Origin: RGIG3528 sp045616485
GTDB taxonomy: Bacteria > Bacillota > Clostridia > Lachnospirales > Lachnospiraceae
Reading direction: 5' to 3'
NCBI GenBank assembly: GCA_045616485.1
Contig: JAZLGU010000085.1
Coordinates: 1-64,000 of the forward strand
DNA: 64,000 nucleotides
Each line of letters opens with the position of its first letter. Positions within the stretch are counted from its first letter, which is position 1. Under the pieces are notes generated by a model. It ran no database searches. It saw only the letters and a list, made by a program, of their open reading frames with translations, and was not told where the DNA came from. Below are positions 26,701-33,432 of the stretch, piece after piece. Made by a program: the position numbers and the translations under genes.

Positions 26701-27502
26701 TAGCGTATCAAAGAAGGAAATGAAGCTGCAGGCAGAAATGGAACAGGCTCTGGAAGATCATGAATTCAAAGTATTTTTGCAGCCTCAGGTATATATTGGA
26801 AATGATCCTGAAACAGCGGGAATACTTAGAGCAGAAGCCCTTTGCCGTTGGATGAGGGATGGCAAAATGTATGCCAGCCCTGGTGAATTCATACCGGTAT
26901 TTGAGCATAACGGCATGATTTCCAATCTCGACTACTACATGATAGAGTCGGTATGTCAGCTTATTGATGCATATCACAAGAAAGAAGAAAGAAAGACCTG
27001 TATTGCGGTTAACGTATCCAGAGTCACTTTCCTTAAGGCTGATTTCCTTAGTATCTTTGACAGAATTGTCTCTAAATATGACATAAGAGAAGGAGAGCTG
27101 GAGCTGGAATTTACAGAAGGTGTAGCAGTTACAGACTTTGAACGTTTCTATGAAGTAATTGCAGAAGTCAAGAAGCGCGGCATGGAATGTGCAATGGATG
27201 ACTTCGGCTCAGACTACTCCAATCTTAATGTACTGCAGAGACTTCCGCTGGATGTACTTAAGCTGGACAAGAAATTCTTTGATTATACAGAGACCGGCAA
27301 GCGTGGTGACGCTATCGTAGGCAATACCATCAAGATGGCAAGAGATCTGGAAATGACCACCATCGCTGAAGGCATAGAATCCTTCGATCAGGTCGAGGCT
27401 CTTAAAAAGGCCTCCTGTGACTATATCCAGGGTTTCGTCTACGCTCGCCCTATGCCTGCAGAAGACTACCTGGGCTGGGTCAAAAAACACGCCGCCAGCT
27501 AA
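23753..27502 (+). CDS. Cyclic-di-GMP receptor enzyme: solute-binding domain, GGDEF, GAF-like, second GGDEF, EAL
   Basis: Membrane signalling protein of 1249 residues. TM1 (12-34); an extracellular family-3 solute-binding domain (about 52-270, VTSDCAPFSFEDSNGNPTGFDVEL); TM2 (286-306); a GGDEF domain with SGDEF at 402-406; a middle region with a Cys cluster (C-x11-C-x2-C-x5-C, about 577-597) and a GAF-like part; a degenerate GGDEF (NADRF near 895); and EAL at the end. The EAL domain keeps AEALCRW, NVS, ELEFTEG, MDDFGSDYSN, KLDKKF and AEGIES, so phosphodiesterase activity is likely. The first GGDEF may still make c-di-GMP; the second should be inactive. The likely signal is an amino acid or similar small solute. 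Confidence 0.88.
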   Translation: MERNRQARIIRFAALIFLGVLAITFTVIMIVAALDVRTPVFDVTKHPTNYDRTLKVAVTSDCAPFSFEDSNGNPTGFDVELVYKIGEVLHANMDVVIVPWSEAFQGVQDGVYDLVTDTAFSSERSKIVELTIPFLEKNHVLVSNSKKHLTLASINEVSIAAQRSDVLTEMFFEPMQIMDKIVWTESVEEALLAVSDGKADVIIVPEFMAKQIISDNNVKNLYIGSEVVYTALSAWSCTKGNGELVEELNQALSLLGQTGELQNIKNKWMVTYNQQSKIQVFFGDFGVPILFGIFILGIVITILFLVNDNRTMQAMEAQEKLYKEKLQLDELTGLYTKSMARELIDVSVKYEENPAVFMVFNLDGLKSINDTLGHEAGDSAIKNFAIALREFFGSNTILARMSGDEFIGYARIDGEEEELRKKLESFIANLRNFTTGGVILRCCVGAVVINDNNRNFSTLFKQGDTAMYLAKTNGKNQAVIYKPSMEHELLSSSRKKLQKVTVDSDFSIVDKAGLGYTDVFTWMLDNRVMGNPDILLMSDERDKMVFIDVETKMVTRCVGINGQQINQPSGVSVGKTCYTGVFGADHPCKDCIINRCNHNSFILHTVHSTEDNQDYVVRARLTKIDGKEYLVELFKAVSNESEMNHEYEMATACQNLITACNYLDINPMLDHERYFKEQTRIISQFFGAEEGYILRMDADMETATYNIPSERTPYFRVDMSDYAREKWGEMVDKNVLAYIPDVEALKYTEPNAYAFFFRDNIRNCIIAPIWDDVKVYGYMCFRNMSKNLTELGALGPIAANFKKILQAVSSREETMNRRYYDTMTGYLNFEGFRRQMDSLNLYRSLKKYALCSFDIRRFKYLNDAYGYDVGDKILQEVADLFARRLDDDEYLCRVNADRFCALCEYEDREELQSRLVEIGDYITDYFNINYNGRCLVELSAGIYPINDFEEVTIDEMLNMAMIAEKNAKQTGGSTVSIYDENLRSVSKKEMKLQAEMEQALEDHEFKVFLQPQVYIGNDPETAGILRAEALCRWMRDGKMYASPGEFIPVFEHNGMISNLDYYMIESVCQLIDAYHKKEERKTCIAVNVSRVTFLKADFLSIFDRIVSKYDIREGELELEFTEGVAVTDFERFYEVIAEVKKRGMECAMDDFGSDYSNLNVLQRLPLDVLKLDKKFFDYTETGKRGDAIVGNTIKMARDLEMTTIAEGIESFDQVEALKKASCDYIQGFVYARPMPAEDYLGWVKKHAAS

Positions 27503-27566
27503 TTGTCACGGGGACGTTTCTCACTGACAACTTTTTGTCACGGGGACGTTTCTCATTGACAACTTT
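27503..27566 (+). repeat. Tandem GGGACGTTTCT repeats directly after the stop codon
   Basis: Two direct copies of a unit of about 32 bases (TTGTCACGGGGACG...TGACAACTTTT) start at the first base after the TAA of the GGDEF/EAL gene. Each unit has TGTCA and TGACA ends. Unlike the copies at 20692 and 41751, the two units are in the same orientation. Confidence 0.85.
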
Positions 27567-27578
27567 TATGCAGATTTT

Positions 27579-27619
27579 AAAGTCTACAGGGTAACTTCCT
27601 GTAGACTTTTTGGTATAAT
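27579..27619 (+). terminator. Terminator merged with an extended -10 promoter
   Basis: A 12-bp stem (27579-27590 with 27598-27609, loop GTAACTT) followed by T residues is a good intrinsic terminator for the GGDEF/EAL gene. Directly after it, TGGTATAAT (-10 at 27614-27619 with the extended TG) can start the ferredoxin-gene transcript 20-25 bases before its ATG. Confidence 0.7.
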
Positions 27620-27644
27620 ACAGAAAAAGGAGGAATAGGACAAA

Positions 27645-28382
27645 ATGATTTTTTACTTTACTGGTACAGGAAATTCCTTGTTTGCAGCCAAGCGCCTGCT
27701 GGACGAAGGTGAAAAGATGGTCAATATAGCAGAAGCTATTAAGAAAAATGAGTACGATTATACACTTACGCCAGGTGAAAAACTGGGCTTTGTTTTTCCG
27801 GTATATTTTTACAGCGTTCCCGCTATAATTCTGAATTTTATTGATAAGTTGAATGTGAAAGGTGCAGAGTATACTTATGGTGTGATTACCTGTGGGGGTG
27901 GCATCAGTCAGTCCGTCGGAGTATTGAAAAAGGCGCTGGGACGCAAGGGGATAAACCTTGATTTTGTCACACCGCTTCTGATGCCGGATAACTCCATGCT
28001 TTTTTACCAGATTCCACCTCAGGAGGAAAATGTGACTGTGCTAAAGGGCGCAGAAGGAAAGCTTACAGGAATTAAAACTGCCATTGATGCCAAGCTCGGC
28101 ATTCCCATCAGCAGCGCCAGTGCACTGTCTGAGCTGGTAGGACTAGGGTATAAGCTCTGCGATAAAACCGGGAAATTCTATGCTGATGACAATTGTATTT
28201 CCTGCGGACTCTGTGAAAAAATATGCCCTGCGGAGGCTATCAGAATGACAGATGGAAAACCGGTATGGATTAAGGATAAATGCGTAAAGTGTAGTGCCTG
28301 CATAAATCGCTGCCCTAAAAACGCCATCCAATATGGAAAGGCTACCCTGAAGCGCAATCGTTACGTGAATCCTGAATTATAA
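27645..28382 (+). CDS. EFR1-type flavodoxin/ferredoxin fusion
   Basis: 245-residue redox protein. The N-terminal flavodoxin-like half has the FMN phosphate loop TGTGNS at about 6-11. The C-terminal half has two 4Fe-4S ferredoxin motifs: CISCGLCEKICPAEA (near 185) and CVKCSACINRCPKNA (near 211). Such EFR1 proteins are common in anaerobic Clostridia and carry electrons to unknown partners. A strong AAGGAGG site precedes ATG 27645. It is a single gene between a terminator-promoter and the sigma-D-linked cluster. Confidence 0.88.
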   Translation: MIFYFTGTGNSLFAAKRLLDEGEKMVNIAEAIKKNEYDYTLTPGEKLGFVFPVYFYSVPAIILNFIDKLNVKGAEYTYGVITCGGGISQSVGVLKKALGRKGINLDFVTPLLMPDNSMLFYQIPPQEENVTVLKGAEGKLTGIKTAIDAKLGIPISSASALSELVGLGYKLCDKTGKFYADDNCISCGLCEKICPAEAIRMTDGKPVWIKDKCVKCSACINRCPKNAIQYGKATLKRNRYVNPEL

Positions 28383-28414
28383 GAAGAACGAGTGCATTGT
28401 TTATGAAAGTTTAA

Positions 28415-28444
28415 TTGGAACATCACGAGCAAAAATTCTATAAT
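28415..28444 (+). promoter_or_regulatory. Candidate housekeeping promoter upstream of 28693
   Basis: TTGGAA (28415-28420), 18 bases, TATAAT (28439-28444). It lies just ahead of the sigma-D-like promoter, so the downstream genes may have dual control. Confidence 0.45.
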
Positions 28445-28469
28445 AATCCATAGATTTTTTTACCCACTA

Positions 28470-28497
28470 TAAAGTATCAGGAGATACATGCCGATAC
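28470..28497 (+). promoter_or_regulatory. Sigma-D (FliA-type) promoter inside a dyad
   Basis: TAAAGTAT, 12 bases, GCCGATAC closely match the flagellar sigma consensus (TAAA, about 15 bases, GCCGATAA); here TAAA to GCCGAT is 16 bases. The promoter lies inside a 10-bp inverted repeat (28462-28471 with 28499-28508) that could bind a regulator. From here to ATG 28693 is about 185 bases of leader with several small hairpins (for example CCGAA..TTCGG at 28533 and AAAGGG..CCCTTT near 28585). Confidence 0.65.
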
Positions 28498-28692
28498 ATA
28501 TAGTGGGTAATAATATTCTTAATTATTACACGCCGAAAAGGATTTCGGGTTTGCTTCTCAAGGAATGAGATATTACATCAATAAAGGGCAAAGTCCCTTT
28601 TCTTCGCGTCTGCTAGTCTTATGCATCCCCAAATTCTTTAACTGCATAGTTTTGGTAAAAGGATTTACCATAAAGAAAGGAAGGGATTCCGT

Positions 28693-29457
28693 ATGTCTAT
28701 TAACACTAATTCCTTTGTTGCATCCATGTACAAAAACAATACTGCTGAAGTTGAGAAAAATAAGGAAACTCAGCAGAGCAAGAAGGCTAATACTTATGGC
28801 AAAACAGTAGGTGAGCCGGAGCTTTCTGAAAAGGCTGCCAAATATTATGAGAAGCTTAAGAAGAAGTACGGCAATTATGATTTTATCCTTGTAAGTAAGG
28901 ATGAAAAGGCCAATGCCCAGGCAAACGCAAGCAAGTATGCCAATAATATCAAAACGGTTGTTTTGATTGATGAAGAAAAAATTGAACGTATGGCCACAGA
29001 TGAGAGCTACCGTAAAAAATATGAGGGCATTTTAAGTGGGGCAAAAGCCCAGCTTGACCAGCTAAAAAACAGTATGGAAAAATCCGGAGCTAATGTCAAG
29101 GGTTACGGCATGCAGGTAAATGATAACGGCACTACATCGTTTTTCGCAGTACTTAAGAAGTCGTCATCTGATCAAAAAGCCAGAATTAACAAGACTGCTG
29201 AGAAGAAAAGGGCTGCTAAGAAGGAAGCTGACAGAAAGGCCACCAGAAAAGAACAAGAGGAACGGATAAAGAAAGCCGATGACAAGAAATCAGAAAAAGT
29301 AAGCGATGCAGAAGATGAAGAAACCGTGACAATTACAGCCGGATCCATCGAAGAATTAATGAATAAAATGAATGATTTTGCCATGGAAGAAAGAAGCAGT
29401 TTCGTCAGAACAGATGCTGAAAAAATGATTGGTCAGCATGTGGATTATAGAGGATAG
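28693..29457 (+). CDS. Lachnospiraceae protein of unknown function (DUF6033-like), paralogue 1
   Basis: 254 residues, no signal peptide or membrane helix. The N-terminus is polar (MSINTNSFVASMYKNN). A conserved block LSEKAAKYYEKLKKKYGNYDF near 50-70 and a domain up to about 160 (GYGMQVNDNGTTSFFAVLKKSS) are shared with the next gene. A long Lys/Glu-rich helix (about 165-215) and a C-terminal GSIEELMNKMN motif follow. I do not know its function; I recall the family only as a domain of unknown function. Expression from a flagellar sigma promoter suggests a motility-linked role; export through the flagellar apparatus is a guess. Confidence 0.7.
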   Translation: MSINTNSFVASMYKNNTAEVEKNKETQQSKKANTYGKTVGEPELSEKAAKYYEKLKKKYGNYDFILVSKDEKANAQANASKYANNIKTVVLIDEEKIERMATDESYRKKYEGILSGAKAQLDQLKNSMEKSGANVKGYGMQVNDNGTTSFFAVLKKSSSDQKARINKTAEKKRAAKKEADRKATRKEQEERIKKADDKKSEKVSDAEDEETVTITAGSIEELMNKMNDFAMEERSSFVRTDAEKMIGQHVDYRG

Positions 29458-29468
29458 GAGGAAACGAC

Positions 29469-30233
29469 ATGAGTATGACAATTTCAAGTTACGATAAAGC
29501 TTTTGCAGAGCAGGTAAAGCGTGATTTTAAGGAAATAGACAATCTACCGGTATCAAAGCTTAGTACAGGAAATGTGAAGGCCGGTAAGGTTAGGGATAAT
29601 GGCAGCGCAACAGGTGTTAAAAATGATATAAGTGCCAAGAATGAGGAAAAGCTTTCTAAAAAAGCGCAGGACTTTCTTAAGAGCCTTCGTGAAAAGTATG
29701 GCGATTATGATTTTATGGTAGGAAACAATACAGACGATCTTAAAGCGCTTTCAAAGACCGGCAGCAAAGAGTTTTCTGTTATTTTCTCCAATGAAGAGAT
29801 TGAGAGAATGACGCATGACGAAAAGTATGCAGATGAGAAAATGCAGGGTGTGGCCGGTGCTGTGAAGATGGCAAAGCGAGTTGCCGAAGAATATGGCTTT
29901 GGCGTGGGTGAAGATGGTCAGAAGGGTACTATAAATAAAATAGGTATCGCTGTTAATGATGATGGCAGCATGAAGTTTTTTGCAGAGCTAGAAAAATCAT
30001 CTGCTGCGCAGAGAGAGCGTATTGATAAATCAAGGGAAAAGCATACAGAGGAAAAGAAGGCTGCAGAGCGTACTAAGAAGAAAAATCCCTATGAAAAAGA
30101 TGAGAAGCCTTCTATAAAGAGAACAACTGTCGAAGCTGATTCCATAGATGAACTTATGAGTAAAATTAAGAAAATTGAATGGGATAAGATTGAAGACAGC
30201 AAGCCTGGTGACAGAGTGAATTATGCAGTATAA
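29469..30233 (+). CDS. Protein of unknown function (DUF6033-like), paralogue 2
   Basis: 254 residues, same length and layout as the preceding gene, 11 bp downstream, with a GGAGG site. Shared blocks are LSKKAQDFLKSLREKYGDYDF, the SNEEIERMTHDEKY region, GIAVNDDGSMKFFAELEKSS and, near the end, DSIDELMSKIKK after a Lys/Glu-rich helix. The pair is clearly an old tandem duplication, since overall similarity is moderate. Function unknown; cytoplasmic or exported without a Sec signal. Confidence 0.7.
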   Translation: MSMTISSYDKAFAEQVKRDFKEIDNLPVSKLSTGNVKAGKVRDNGSATGVKNDISAKNEEKLSKKAQDFLKSLREKYGDYDFMVGNNTDDLKALSKTGSKEFSVIFSNEEIERMTHDEKYADEKMQGVAGAVKMAKRVAEEYGFGVGEDGQKGTINKIGIAVNDDGSMKFFAELEKSSAAQRERIDKSREKHTEEKKAAERTKKKNPYEKDEKPSIKRTTVEADSIDELMSKIKKIEWDKIEDSKPGDRVNYAV

Positions 30234-30285
30234 AGTATTGTAAATTTTGAATTTCACCGTTTTCCGTATGTGTGCAGGAGATCGA

Positions 30286-30552
30286 GTGCCGACCGGTGAT
30301 GAGAAAAAAGTCATGGAATACGATAAAGATATGTATGCTATGGCGAAACAAACTCAGACCATGATGGCTGCCATAAAGAAACGTCAAAAGGAACATGATT
30401 TCCTCTGGGAGGAAAAAGAGGCAAAAGAGTATGATCCTGAAAGTACTGCGGAAAATGCTGAAGCGGCAGGAGACCTTCCGGAGATACCGGAAGGTGGTGG
30501 CGTGGTAGTAGCCCTGGATGGTGGGGCAGATGCGGCAAATGGAGAGCTTTAA
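30286..30552 (+). CDS. Small acidic hypothetical protein
   Basis: 88 residues if started at GTG 30286, which has AGGAG five bases upstream; ATG 30313 is the alternative. A helical N-terminal half (AMAKQTQTMMAAIKKRQKEHDF) is followed by an acidic tail rich in Glu, Ala and Gly. It lies 52 bp after the paralogous pair and before the second sigma-D promoter, so it is probably part of the same transcript. No family recognised. Confidence 0.55.
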   Translation: MPTGDEKKVMEYDKDMYAMAKQTQTMMAAIKKRQKEHDFLWEEKEAKEYDPESTAENAEAAGDLPEIPEGGGVVVALDGGADAANGEL

Positions 30553-30584
30553 TAGAATAAAACACGATAATGTTCTAAATAATA

Positions 30585-30611
30585 TAAAGATGTATGATTT
30601 TTTGCCGATAT
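30585..30611 (+). promoter_or_regulatory. Sigma-D (FliA-type) promoter
   Basis: TAAA (30585-30588), exactly 15 bases, GCCGATAT (30604-30611): a full match to the flagellar sigma-D pattern. Transcription would begin near 30618, just before the hairpin at 30632. Confidence 0.75.
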
Positions 30612-30631
30612 AAAAGATATAGGCTAGGGAG

Positions 30632-30674
30632 AGCGTTTTTTTCAATGGATTGAAATTGAAAAAGGCGCTTTTTT
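30632..30674 (+). terminator. Terminator or attenuator between the sigma-D promoter and its gene
   Basis: A 15-bp stem (30632-30646 with 30655-30669, two G-U pairs, loop GGATTGAA) followed by a run of T. It lies between the sigma-D promoter and the ribosome site of 30693, so either the leader is attenuated or the hairpin caps the message. It also ends read-through from upstream. Confidence 0.65.
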
Positions 30675-30692
30675 AGTTTTGGAAGGAGTTTT

Positions 30693-31478
30693 ATGCAGGT
30701 AAATACGCGAGAGTCATTTGTAATGGCTAAAAATATATTTGAAGAAGCTCATAAGCTCACTCCGGACAATATTAAGAATGAAGACGACTGGAGAAAAATG
30801 TCTGACAAAGAGTGGGATAAGTTGATTGCCCATTTTGACAAGTATCTTGATGCTACTCGAGAGAATCTGGAAGAGCTTAAGGAAAAACAGGAAGAAGCTG
30901 CCAAGAAAACGGCAGCGGAAGCTCCGGCTAATATGAAATCTATTATGGCTGCCCAGGCAGCACTTCAAGTCGCTGCAAATGGCTTTACCAATGATACGGT
31001 GGAAACAACCGGTGACTTCGGCACCATAGCCCTGGTAACTGCCGGAGAAAACACATGTCCGTATTCCTATCTTGCGAGCGATGGAGTAATCGAGTATAAC
31101 GGCGTTACTTTTGTCTGCGATTACAAGAATAATGCTATATCTCTTGGTGACGTTACTTCGGATCCAAGTAAAGTACTTAATATACCTCTTCCAAGTGGTG
31201 GCAATCTTTATGTAAATGTAGATAATTTTGATGATCTCGCAAAAGCTGCAGGCATGTTTTCACCTAAGGATCTGAACGCCATTTTGCGCGCCATGGAAAC
31301 TTATAAGCACTGCAGCAGTAAAATTAAGGAAATAGAGGACGAAGAAAATAAGTCTCCGGAAGAAATAGCACAGGAAAGGGCTGGCAGGGAAAGAAATGAA
31401 GCAGCGGAGCAAATGAAGATGACAAATGAAAGCATTTATCAAAGGCTTATGAGTGAGGATTATGGATATTTTAAGTAA
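30693..31478 (+). CDS. Hypothetical protein of the sigma-D-linked cluster
   Basis: 261 residues with no signal peptide. The N-terminal 100 residues are helical and charged (a coiled coil near 55-75, then an Ala-rich stretch MKSIMAAQAALQVAANGF). A central beta-rich part (GTIALVTAGENTCPYSYLASDGVIEYNGVTF) precedes a helical, Glu-rich C-terminus. The ribosome site is GGAAGGAG. Family not recognised. It is not an obvious paralogue of 28693/29469 but shares their promoter type and the habit of a Lys/Glu-rich end. Confidence 0.65.
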   Translation: MQVNTRESFVMAKNIFEEAHKLTPDNIKNEDDWRKMSDKEWDKLIAHFDKYLDATRENLEELKEKQEEAAKKTAAEAPANMKSIMAAQAALQVAANGFTNDTVETTGDFGTIALVTAGENTCPYSYLASDGVIEYNGVTFVCDYKNNAISLGDVTSDPSKVLNIPLPSGGNLYVNVDNFDDLAKAAGMFSPKDLNAILRAMETYKHCSSKIKEIEDEENKSPEEIAQERAGRERNEAAEQMKMTNESIYQRLMSEDYGYFK

Positions 31479-31770
31479 AATAGAAGAATTCTATATGACT
31501 AAGGATTATGTTGAGGCTATAATCAAAGCTGAAGATAGAATAAAAGTTGTGTTTCATAACAATGTATGGATAACGGTTGAAGTTGCTTTGTTAATAAATG
31601 TCTATATTAACGATATTTTTTATTACGATTTTGATGAACAAGATGTATTAGCGTTTTTTTCTGAATTGGAGGAATCTACTGTTGCTTTTATTAAAAATAA
31701 AGTGGAGATAATAGACAAAACAGCAAAGCGTTATAATCAGCCAGGTGTTATATTAAAAACGATAAAATGA
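31462..31770 (+). CDS. Small AT-rich hypothetical gene overlapping its neighbour
   Basis: 102 residues from ATG 31462 (GTG 31453 is an alternative), overlapping the 3' end of the preceding gene by 17 bases in another frame. The protein is acidic and mixed alpha/beta (IKVVFHNNVWITVEVALLINVYINDIFYYDF). Its base composition is much more AT-rich than its neighbours. The size, acidity and overlap resemble immunity-type genes, but the upstream product has no recognisable toxin domain, so this is only a suggestion. Confidence 0.55.
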   Translation: MDILSKIEEFYMTKDYVEAIIKAEDRIKVVFHNNVWITVEVALLINVYINDIFYYDFDEQDVLAFFSELEESTVAFIKNKVEIIDKTAKRYNQPGVILKTIK

Positions 31771-31978
31771 ATCGACCAGGTTTCCAGGGACGATTCCAAT
31801 GGGTATTGTTTCTCAAAATCCGGATTACATCTGGAATATTTCGAAGCTGGATTCTGTATTGATGTAAGCGATAGGTGTGCCTGCAGGAGTTCCTATGAAC
31901 TGGATGACTTTCGGCATGCTAACCACGACCGGAAGCCTGGGGTGAGGCAGAAAATTGTTAACGGGACGAGCTGAAAGC

Positions 31979-32007
31979 TTGCAAAACCATCAGAATGATG
32001 GTAAAAT
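31979..32007 (+). promoter_or_regulatory. Promoter with operator for the HTH/HipA-like operon
   Basis: TTGCAA (31979-31984), 17 bases, TAAAAT (32002-32007). The spacer contains the dyad CCATC-AGAAT-GATGG (31987-32001), and a further GTGATGGTGG-like half follows near 32027. A dyad in the spacer is the usual place for autorepression by an HTH antitoxin. The preceding 200 bases hold no gene; a degraded GGGACG.TTCC repeat lies near 31788. Confidence 0.65.
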
Positions 32008-32039
32008 GTAGAAAAATACAATTAGGGTGATGGTGGAGT

Positions 32040-32597
32040 ATGAAAGGACGATTTGTTACAAAAGAATATACCACTGCTGAAGAGATAAAAAAAACTCGCA
32101 CAAGACTGGGCCTAACACAGAAGGAATTTGCGGCACTTGTGGGCGCGTCAAAGCCTACGGTGGAGCGGTGGGAAATGAGTGATAAGTCCATAGCGGGGCA
32201 GATAGCTGTTCTTTTACCTCTGTTGACTTCGGATTACGTTGACCGCCACAGAATTCCACATAGGACGAAGCCACTCCGTATGTGGTATATGTACAAGGAT
32301 ACCATATGCACTCTTATTGATGTGGATGATAGGCAACAGCGGGTAGATATTAAGAATTATGTTTCCAATCCTCAGTTCCGGGCTTTTGGATGTAATGACA
32401 ATCCTAGTTATGCAGACTATCAGGATTTTCTCGCTTCACGCTGTTTTCCGGAAACTCGAGATAAAATGAAAATCATATTAGATGATTTGGATTTGCCACA
32501 CTATGATGCTTTTTTGATTATTCAGAAGACAAAAGGAAAAATGGCAGAGGATGATTTTTGGATATTGATTGAGGGAAACGATGATAGAACTATTTGA
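32040..32597 (+). CDS. HTH protein with a C-terminal HipS-like domain (putative antitoxin/regulator)
   Basis: 185 residues. An XRE-type helix-turn-helix spans about 13-60 (RTRLGLTQKEFAALVGASKP). The rest has a small beta part (LRMWYMYKDTICTLIDVDD) and a helical part with FLASRCFP at 130-137 and KMAEDDFW at 167-174, which I recall as conserved among Firmicute partners of HipA-like kinases. The second part resembles, in position and rough pattern, the N-subdomain 1 of HipA (HipS in HipBST). It overlaps the kinase gene by 17 bases. Fused HipB-HipS is my interpretation, not a proven match. Confidence 0.7.
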   Translation: MKGRFVTKEYTTAEEIKKTRTRLGLTQKEFAALVGASKPTVERWEMSDKSIAGQIAVLLPLLTSDYVDRHRIPHRTKPLRMWYMYKDTICTLIDVDDRQQRVDIKNYVSNPQFRAFGCNDNPSYADYQDFLASRCFPETRDKMKIILDDLDLPHYDAFLIIQKTKGKMAEDDFWILIEGNDDRTI

Positions 32598-33393
32598 ACA
32601 AGAATTAAAAAGTTTTGAACGACATTCCTCCAAGGGTAATCAGCTGAAGTGGAAGTGTGACAATATATGGTATAAAGCGGATTATGCAGGCTATGAGAGC
32701 TTAGCAGAATATGTAGTGTCTGGTCTATTGAAAAAATCCTCTCTCAAATCAGAGGAGTATGTGAGGTATGGATTGGACCAGGCAAAATATAAAAGAAATA
32801 TGTTTAATGCCAGCAGCAGCACACATTTTTTAGAGGAGGATTGGCAGATTATTACATTAGAAAGGCTATACAAAAACTATTGTAACAGGAGTCTTTATAA
32901 TAGCGTATGGTCTATTGAAGATGTTACTTCACGATTTTGTTTTTTGGTGGGAGAAATTAGGAAAATTACAGGAATACAGGATTTTGACAAATATTTGGCC
33001 ACCTTGTTCACGTTGGATGCCATGTTCTTGAACGAAGATCGTCATTTTCACAATATTGCTGTGCTCATGAACGGCAGTGGGGAATACAGACTTTGCCCCA
33101 TTTTTGATAACGGTGCATCTCTGCTATCAGATATAACTATTGACTATCCTATGGGCACAGATGTTATGGAACTTATACCCGAGGTGAAGGCCAAGAGCAT
33201 CAGTCGAGACTTTGATGAACAGTTAAACATTGCTGAAAAAGTATGTGGCTCCACTCTTTCTTTTTCCTTTGCCCCAAAAGATGTAGACAAATTGCTTGAA
33301 GATGCAGGGTACTTCTATGACGAGAAAACCATAGAACGTGTGAGATTAATAATGTATCAGCAGATACGCAAGTATAAATATTTGTTCCATTAG
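32581..33393 (+). CDS. HipA/HipT-like serine/threonine kinase
   Basis: 270 residues from ATG 32581 (GAGGG five bases upstream; TTG 32569 is less likely). It aligns by eye with the kinase core of HipA but lacks N-subdomain 1. Glycine-loop-like HSSKGNQLK at 15-23, ATP lysine in WYKAD (K32), catalytic loop NEDRHFHN with D153 and N158, metal site FDNGASLL with D176. All catalytic residues are present, so it should be active. HipA-type kinases phosphorylate tRNA synthetases and slow growth; the target here is unknown. It forms a two-gene operon with the HTH partner. A dispersed repeat starts right after the stop. Confidence 0.8.
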   Translation: MIELFEQELKSFERHSSKGNQLKWKCDNIWYKADYAGYESLAEYVVSGLLKKSSLKSEEYVRYGLDQAKYKRNMFNASSSTHFLEEDWQIITLERLYKNYCNRSLYNSVWSIEDVTSRFCFLVGEIRKITGIQDFDKYLATLFTLDAMFLNEDRHFHNIAVLMNGSGEYRLCPIFDNGASLLSDITIDYPMGTDVMELIPEVKAKSISRDFDEQLNIAEKVCGSTLSFSFAPKDVDKLLEDAGYFYDEKTIERVRLIMYQQIRKYKYLFH

Positions 33394-33396
33394 GTG

Positions 33397-33432
33397 TGTC
33401 ACCGGGGGCAACTGGAACCGTCCCCACTGACA
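33397..33432 (+). repeat. Diverged GGGACGGTTCC-type repeat at a stop codon
   Basis: TGTCACCGGGGGC... to ...CCGTCCCCACTGACA, a weak palindrome with TGTCA/TGACA ends that begins three bases after the stop of the HipA-like gene. It is related to the 34964 and 35141 copies. Confidence 0.6.

Noticed and set aside
32569..32580. TTG 32569 as start of the HipA-like kinase
   Set aside because: The GAGGG ribosome site overlaps that codon and is correctly placed for ATG 32581.
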